Source: CAZUAQ01 sp964618455
Lineage (GTDB): Bacteria; Planctomycetota; Phycisphaerae; UBA1845; PWPN01
Assembly: GCA_964618455.1 (NCBI GenBank)
Contig: CAZUAQ010000011.1
Span: forward strand, 65,251-129,250
Reading direction: 5' to 3'
DNA length: 64,000 nucleotides
Below are positions 59,706 to 64,000 of the stretch, piece by piece; positions within the stretch are counted from its first letter, which is position 1; each line of letters opens with the position of its first letter. A program made the position numbers and the translations under genes. The notes below the pieces were generated by a model. That model was given only the letters and a program-made list of their open reading frames with translations. It was not told where the DNA came from and did no database searches.

Positions 59706-61491
59706 GTCCATGGCGGCCGCCTTGGAGAAGGTCAAGAACGACCTGGGGCGCGATGCCGTTATTCTGCATACCCGGACAATCCGCAAGGGCGGCGTGCTTG
59801 GGGTGGGAGCCAAGTCCATCATCGAGATTACCGCCAGTCGGGATCTGAACGTCTTGCCTCCCTCGGAGCGCAAGGCTATTATCGGACGTAAGAAAGAGCA
59901 GGGAATGCCCGGTTCCTCAGTCCGGGAACTGGCAGCGTCTCCCCTGTCTCGAGCCGGAGGCGAATCTTCACATCGCCCGGATCCACAATCCGCCTCCTGG
60001 TCATCTTCACAAGTCAATGACGGCGAGCGGAGCTCCGCCTTGGCGCAAGACTCAGCGAAGAACAGGGATGTCGACCTCTACTCTCCCTTTACGCTCCCAC
60101 AGAACGCACGATCCACGGAAGACGATTCCCCCATGGCCCAAGGGCCATCCCAGCCCTCACAGCGCGACGCGACGCCGCCCCGTCACGAGAAGATGGATGC
60201 GTTCGCCACCAACATGGAGCGCGAGATGGGCGAGTTGCGTTCCATGGTGCATCAGTTACTCAGCAAGGCGTCCTCGTCGCCGGCTCCGCCGCGGATCGAA
60301 GCCCCGCAGGACGTGCCCGCGGATCTTCAGCAGTTTTATACGGAGTTGCTCCAGAACGAAGTCGCCGAGGAGATCGCCCGGGACGTCATCGCCCAGGCAC
60401 AAAGTCGCATCGACGCGGCGCGGCAGGCGCTGAAGCGACGGAACGACGAGCGGAGAGCCGGCGGGAAAGCGGATGCGGACAGCGGTGCGACCTCCACCGC
60501 CAAGTCGAAAAAGACCACCCGCGGCAAGTCCACATCACGAAAAAAAGCGTCAACCGCTTCCGGTCAAGACGAGAAGTCCGCGGGTCAGGACACTTCGAAG
60601 GCGAAGAAGTCGACGAAGACCTCCGGTGAGACCCAGCCGGAAGCTGACCAGCCCGTGGAGCCGACGTCCTCCACCAAGCTGGATGCCAAGGCCGAACGAC
60701 TTCTGCGCGGATTCAGCGAACAGGAAGCCCTGCGCGAAATCGTGCCTGTCATTCTCCGCGAAGTGATCGAGCAGATGATCCCCGATCCCGGGCCGGTGCG
60801 CCTGGCCACGGGGGAGGGCACACGATGCGTGGCCCTGATCGGGCCGACCGGCGTGGGCAAGACGACCACCATCGCCAAGCTGGCGGCGCACTTCAAACTC
60901 AGTGACGGCGCCCGCGTGGGCATGATCACGATCGATACGTACCGTATCGCTGCCGTGGAGCAGCTTCGTGCCTACGCGGAAATTCTGGACGTGCCTCTCG
61001 AGGTCGTGATGACGCCGGAAGAAATGGGATTCGCGCTGAGCAAGCTGCGCCACTGCGATCTGGTGCTGATCGACACATCGGGTCGAAGCCAGCGCGACAG
61101 CCATCGCCTGACCGATCTTCGCCACTTTCTGGATGCGGCAAGACGAACGGTCGGCGGATGGGGCGGGCGGCTGGAGACGCATCTCGTCCTCTCCTGCATC
61201 GCGCATCCGCAGCAACTGGCCCAGGTCACCGAACGCTTCAGTGCGTTGGGGCTGGATCGCGTCGTCTTCACCAAGCTGGACGAGGCGGTCGGGCTGGGTG
61301 TGATCCTCAATACGATTCGCAAGTTGAATGTCAAGCTGTCCTACCTGACCACCGGACAGGATGTGCCGAATCACATCGAGATCGGAGACCGCCGGCGTAT
61401 TGCGGAGCTCGTGTTGAACGGGATCCCCGAGGACGGAGACCCGGTCAGCGCGAGATCGCCGCAGCCGGCCCAAAGTGGCAGGTCAAAGTAG
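59680..61491 (+). CDS. flhF: Flagellar biosynthesis GTPase FlhF
   Basis: A 603-aa protein, longer than usual (about 380-480). It opens with the family N-terminus MELKRYQAESMAAALEKVKNDLGRDAVILHTRTI. A long Ser/Pro linker and a Lys/Ser/Thr-rich basic stretch (about residues 265-335, with KSKKTTRGKSTSRKKA) follow. The SRP-like GTPase domain carries G1 GPTGVGKT (388-395), MITIDTYRIAAVEQLRAYAEIL, LVLIDTSGRS and VFTKLDEAVGLG. It sets the number and polar site of flagella with FlhG. The start overlaps flhA. Confidence 0.93.
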   Translation: MELKRYQAESMAAALEKVKNDLGRDAVILHTRTIRKGGVLGVGAKSIIEITASRDLNVLPPSERKAIIGRKKEQGMPGSSVRELAASPLSRAGGESSHRPDPQSASWSSSQVNDGERSSALAQDSAKNRDVDLYSPFTLPQNARSTEDDSPMAQGPSQPSQRDATPPRHEKMDAFATNMEREMGELRSMVHQLLSKASSSPAPPRIEAPQDVPADLQQFYTELLQNEVAEEIARDVIAQAQSRIDAARQALKRRNDERRAGGKADADSGATSTAKSKKTTRGKSTSRKKASTASGQDEKSAGQDTSKAKKSTKTSGETQPEADQPVEPTSSTKLDAKAERLLRGFSEQEALREIVPVILREVIEQMIPDPGPVRLATGEGTRCVALIGPTGVGKTTTIAKLAAHFKLSDGARVGMITIDTYRIAAVEQLRAYAEILDVPLEVVMTPEEMGFALSKLRHCDLVLIDTSGRSQRDSHRLTDLRHFLDAARRTVGGWGGRLETHLVLSCIAHPQQLAQVTERFSALGLDRVVFTKLDEAVGLGVILNTIRKLNVKLSYLTTGQDVPNHIEIGDRRRIAELVLNGIPEDGDPVSARSPQPAQSGRSK

Positions 61492-61494
61492 GTC

Positions 61495-62472
61495 ATGCTT
61501 TCTGAACGGAAGGGTGTTTCGCGGTCGGGGGCGATACCGGAGCCCGGAATCATGCAGCAGACGAAACCGACATCGTCGCGCGATCAGGCGGACAGTCTCC
61601 GCCAGTGGGTCGCGCAGTCACAGCCGTCGACGCCTCGCGTCGAGCCGGCCTCCCCCACACACGTCGTCGCCGTCGCCAGCGGCAAAGGGGGGGTGGGCAA
61701 GACGCAGGTTGCCGCCAATCTTTCCATTGCCCTCGCCGCGCGCGGGCACCGCGTCGTCCTGTTCGACATGGACCTCGGTCTGGCGAATGCGGACATCGTG
61801 CTCGGCGTCAATGCCGCGAACACCTGGGCCGATGTCCTCAAGGGGCGGCGCAAACTCGAGGACGTGGTCGTCGAAGGTCCGGGCCATGTCGCGTTCGTCC
61901 CGGGAAGTTCGGGCATTGCCCACCTCGCGGACCTGTCGGAATTCGAGCGGCATCAGCTTCGCTCCGCCATGGAGCAGATCGAGCGGCGGTACGACGTGGC
62001 GGTGCTGGACTGCGGCGCGGGCATCTCGCGCAACGTGGTAAGCTTCGCCGCCGGGGCCGACACCTTCCTGATCGTCACCACGCCCGAGCCCACCTCGATC
62101 ACCGACGCCTACGCCACCATCAAGGCATATACCCAGGCGCAGGGACGCGGGACCGCGTCATCGCAGCCCATCGCCTCGGTCGGCGTCGTCATCAACCAGG
62201 TGGAGAGCAAACGCGAGGGGCGGGAAACGTTCGAGCGGCTGGCGATGGTCTCCGCCCGATTTCTGCACCTGCCGGTGACCGATTTCGGCTACATTCTCCG
62301 CGATGATCACGTTCCCGCCGCCGTCCGCCAGCGCACCCCCTTCCTGCTCCGTTACCCCCGCTGCTCGGCGAGCACCTGCATCATGGCCACCGCCGCCCGG
62401 ATCGCGCGCGACCTCGGCCAGGTGGACAGCCGCAAGGGGCTGTTTTATCGGGTCATGAACATGTTCATGTGA
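61495..62472 (+). CDS. flhG: MinD-like ATPase FlhG (FleN)
   Basis: A 325-aa ParA/MinD-family ATPase. After a Gln/Ser-rich N-terminus it has the deviant Walker A KGGVGKT (64-70), VVLFDMDLGLANADIVLGV and YDVAVLDCGAGIS. TTPEPTSITDAYATIK and GVVINQVESKREGRE follow. The C-terminus VMNMFM resembles the MinD-type membrane-binding tail. It controls flagellar number in concert with FlhF, 3 bp upstream. Two starts are possible: the ATG at 61495 used here and one at 61552 with GGAG 9 nt upstream. Confidence 0.92.
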   Translation: MLSERKGVSRSGAIPEPGIMQQTKPTSSRDQADSLRQWVAQSQPSTPRVEPASPTHVVAVASGKGGVGKTQVAANLSIALAARGHRVVLFDMDLGLANADIVLGVNAANTWADVLKGRRKLEDVVVEGPGHVAFVPGSSGIAHLADLSEFERHQLRSAMEQIERRYDVAVLDCGAGISRNVVSFAAGADTFLIVTTPEPTSITDAYATIKAYTQAQGRGTASSQPIASVGVVINQVESKREGRETFERLAMVSARFLHLPVTDFGYILRDDHVPAAVRQRTPFLLRYPRCSASTCIMATAARIARDLGQVDSRKGLFYRVMNMFM

Positions 62473-62598
62473 ACTCACGCCGCCTGCCGATGATGGTGAA
62501 ACACGCGGTGGACGGATGCCCCGTAGCATCGGAGACGGCCCGCAGGCCCGAAGTGCCGATAACCTACGGTGATGACACCGCTTACGTCCTTTTCTTAT

Positions 62599-62626
62599 TA
62601 AACCGATCCCTCCGGCTTGCCGTTAT
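62599..62626 (+). promoter_or_regulatory. Candidate sigma-28-like promoter upstream of the small membrane gene and fliA
   Basis: TAAA (62599-62602), 16 bp and GCCGTTAT (62619-62626) match the FliA form TAAA-N15-GCCGATAA with six of eight -10 matches and a spacer one base long. A perfect GCCGATAA also lies at 62555-62562 but has no -35 at the right distance. Autoregulation of fliA is a plausible reason for such a site. Confidence 0.3.
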
Positions 62627-62665
62627 TCAGGTGTTGCCGGACCGAGGATCGAGGAACTCGGCGCT

Positions 62666-63013
62666 ATGGCACGGTTAACGGGTGCGGCCTTGGGATTCCT
62701 GGCGTTCGCCGTGGCGATTCTGCTGGGGCTTTGGTCCAACAATACCTTCGAAGTCATTCTGACCCGCGCCCTCTGGGCGATGGTGATGTTCTTCGGGCTC
62801 GGTCTCTTCACAGGCTGGGTCGCCTACCGGGTGTTGGACGAACATGCCCTGATGCGAGCGCGTCAACTCGAAGAGGAACTCAAGAACGCCATGCCCGCCG
62901 AGGAGGCCCCCGCCGAAGAGGTGGCCGTGGCCGACTCCACAACCGCCGCCGAGTCCGTTCCCTCCGGTGATGAGGTCGTTGCCGTCCCCGCGGACGCCGC
63001 AGCACTTCCGTAA
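62666..63013 (+). CDS. Small two-helix membrane protein between flhG and fliA
   Basis: A 115-aa protein with two transmembrane helices (about residues 6-24 and 34-54), a short amphipathic helix (DEHALMRARQLEEELKNAM) and an acidic Ala/Glu-rich tail. No family is recognised. It lies 193 bp after flhG and 41 bp before fliA. GAGGA is 10 nt before the ATG. A role in flagellar regulation is inferred only from position. Confidence 0.6.
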   Translation: MARLTGAALGFLAFAVAILLGLWSNNTFEVILTRALWAMVMFFGLGLFTGWVAYRVLDEHALMRARQLEEELKNAMPAEEAPAEEVAVADSTTAAESVPSGDEVVAVPADAAALP

Positions 63014-63054
63014 AGCATACTCGCTTTTTCGCTCACGCACTGGAGTAACGGCTG

Positions 63055-63855
63055 ATGGCATTGACGGCGCCCAAGAGCGACATCACGTCCGTCTGGAAGA
63101 AGTTCAAGCTCACCCGCGACCCCGAGCTCCGCAATCGATTGATGGAGCACTACTTTCCCCTCGTCAAATTCACCGCCGATCGCATCTCCGCCAAGCTGCC
63201 GAACGAAGTGGACGTGGACGATCTCGTCTCCGCCGGCGTCTTCGGCCTGATCGATGCCATCGAGGCCTTCGATCTCGAGCGGGGTGTGAAGTTCGAGACC
63301 TACTGTTCCCCGCGCATCCGCGGCGCGATTCTCGACGAACTCCGCACCATGGACTGGGTTCCGCGCCTGGTACGCAGCCGGGCCCACAAGCTGGAGACCG
63401 CCACGAAGGTGCTGCAGGCGGAACTGGGCCGTTTGCCCACAGAAGACGAGATCGCCAGACGACTCAAGATCAGCAAGCCGGAGATGGAGAAGATCGTCAA
63501 GGACTCCAACGCCGTCTCGCTCGTGTCGCTCTCACGCAAATACCAGGAGAACGATTCCAACCGCGAGATGCAGGAGATCGACGTTCTCGAGGACCGGCGC
63601 AGCATCGATCCGACCGAGGACCTTCAGCAGCACGACCTTCACCAGATGGTCATGGGCACGCTCTCCCGCATCGAACGCCTCATCATCGTCCTGTACTACT
63701 ACGAAGAAATGACCATGAAGGAGATCGGCGCCACCCTCGATCTCTCCGAAAGCCGCGTCAGCCAGATGCACTCCAGCATCCTCGGCCGCATGCGCCACTG
63801 CATGTACCGCGCCGGCCACATTTCCAAGGACGCCATCGAAGCCAACCCCATCTGA
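63055..63855 (+). CDS. fliA: RNA polymerase sigma factor FliA (sigma-28)
   Basis: A 266-aa sigma-70-family factor of the FliA/WhiG class. Region 2 is present (NRLMEHYFPLVKFTADRISAKLPNEVDVDDLVSAGVFGLIDAIEAF, then CSPRIRGAILDELRTMDWVPR). Region 3 (TEDEIARRLKISKPEMEKI) and region 4 (IVLYYYEEMTMKEIGATLDLSESRVSQMHSSILGRM) follow. The DWVPR end of region 2 is typical of FliA. It directs late flagellar transcription. No flgM anti-sigma gene is in the window. GGAG lies 10 nt before the ATG. Confidence 0.95.
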   Translation: MALTAPKSDITSVWKKFKLTRDPELRNRLMEHYFPLVKFTADRISAKLPNEVDVDDLVSAGVFGLIDAIEAFDLERGVKFETYCSPRIRGAILDELRTMDWVPRLVRSRAHKLETATKVLQAELGRLPTEDEIARRLKISKPEMEKIVKDSNAVSLVSLSRKYQENDSNREMQEIDVLEDRRSIDPTEDLQQHDLHQMVMGTLSRIERLIIVLYYYEEMTMKEIGATLDLSESRVSQMHSSILGRMRHCMYRAGHISKDAIEANPI

Positions 63856-63881
63856 CGACACACGACGACCGTGACCCGAAG

Positions 63882-63927
63882 GACTAAAGGGAGACTAAAG
63901 GGGTCGAGACTAAAGGGGTCGGGAGTC
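63882..63927 (+). repeat. Short tandem GACTAAAGGGGTCG repeat
   Basis: Three copies follow one another: GACTAAAGGGA (63882-63892), GACTAAAGGGGTCGA (63893-63907) and GACTAAAGGGGTCGG (63908-63922), then GAGTC. GACT at the start and AGTC at the end can pair. The unit resembles REP-type or IS200/RAYT-edge sequences, but no transposase is visible before the window ends. Confidence 0.5.
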
Positions 63928-63938
63928 TTTGTTGACGG

Positions 63939-63975
63939 GCGGGGGTGGTAACTGTTTACCGTCCGCAGCGTTTTT
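63939..63975 (+). terminator. Candidate terminator after fliA
   Basis: GCGG...GGTAA pairs with TTACC...CCGC around a CTGT loop, followed by AGCG and TTTTT. It lies 84 nt after the fliA stop, beyond the tandem repeat. The stem has internal mismatches. Confidence 0.4.
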
Positions 63976-64000
63976 CGTAAACACACTTCTTTTTGCTTGA

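Noticed and set aside
62555..62562. Perfect GCCGATAA before the small membrane gene
   Set aside because: The sequence 15 bp upstream (CGGC) does not match TAAA, so it was kept only as a remark and not called a promoter.

Overview
The window is GC-rich and densely packed. It looks like chromosome from a flagellated planctomycete, probably Phycisphaerae-like. The evidence is family-level: a CGYNLxG...CPECG zinc ribbon on a small membrane protein, a secreted Cys-type sulfatase, a beta-helix protein ending in a dockerin-like calcium loop, TTQP-rich lipoproteins, a Tat-exported Gfo/Idh/MocA oxidoreductase and a SUMF1-like lipoprotein. I saw no rRNA, tRNA, CRISPR array, prophage or complete insertion sequence.

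Left third (1-19.6 kb), accessory and metabolic genes. A minus-strand cluster encodes ArsR, SnoaL-like, SRPBCC and TfoX-N proteins behind a promoter with a perfect -35 box and an apparently leaderless start. Next come a sulfatase and an endonuclease/phosphatase-TPR-carbohydrate-binding fusion, a divergent PutA, a dockerin-like beta-helix protein, a Gfo/Idh oxidoreductase, a B12-binding radical SAM protein, two low-complexity secreted proteins and two paralogous zinc-ribbon membrane proteins. A REP-like inverted pair and two unrecognised genes follow.

Middle (19.6-32.3 kb). This holds murA, two lipoproteins (one SUMF1-like), a metallo-beta-lactamase-fold hydrolase and small zinc-ribbon and DUF3592-like proteins. 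A possible structured RNA with a strong terminator follows, then two more lipoproteins. An overlapping operon encodes a degenerate receiver, a GGDEF diguanylate cyclase and a zinc-ribbon protein, and dacB (PBP4) is divergent from it.

Right half (33-64 kb), one long co-directional flagellar locus. The order is a TPR membrane protein, flgN-like, an NtrB/NtrC-type pair, flgB, flgC, fliE, fliF, fliG, fliH, fliI, fliJ, a motE-like gene, fliK, flgD, flgE, flbD, motA, motB, fliL, fliN, fliO, fliP, fliQ, fliR, flhB, flhA, flhF, flhG, a small membrane gene and fliA. It encodes the MS ring, switch, export gate, hook, stator, assembly regulators and sigma-28. Filament and most rod genes are not in the window. 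fliM is absent from its usual place between fliL and fliN, and FliN carries three FliM-like N-terminal motifs. A good sigma-28-type promoter lies before flgB.
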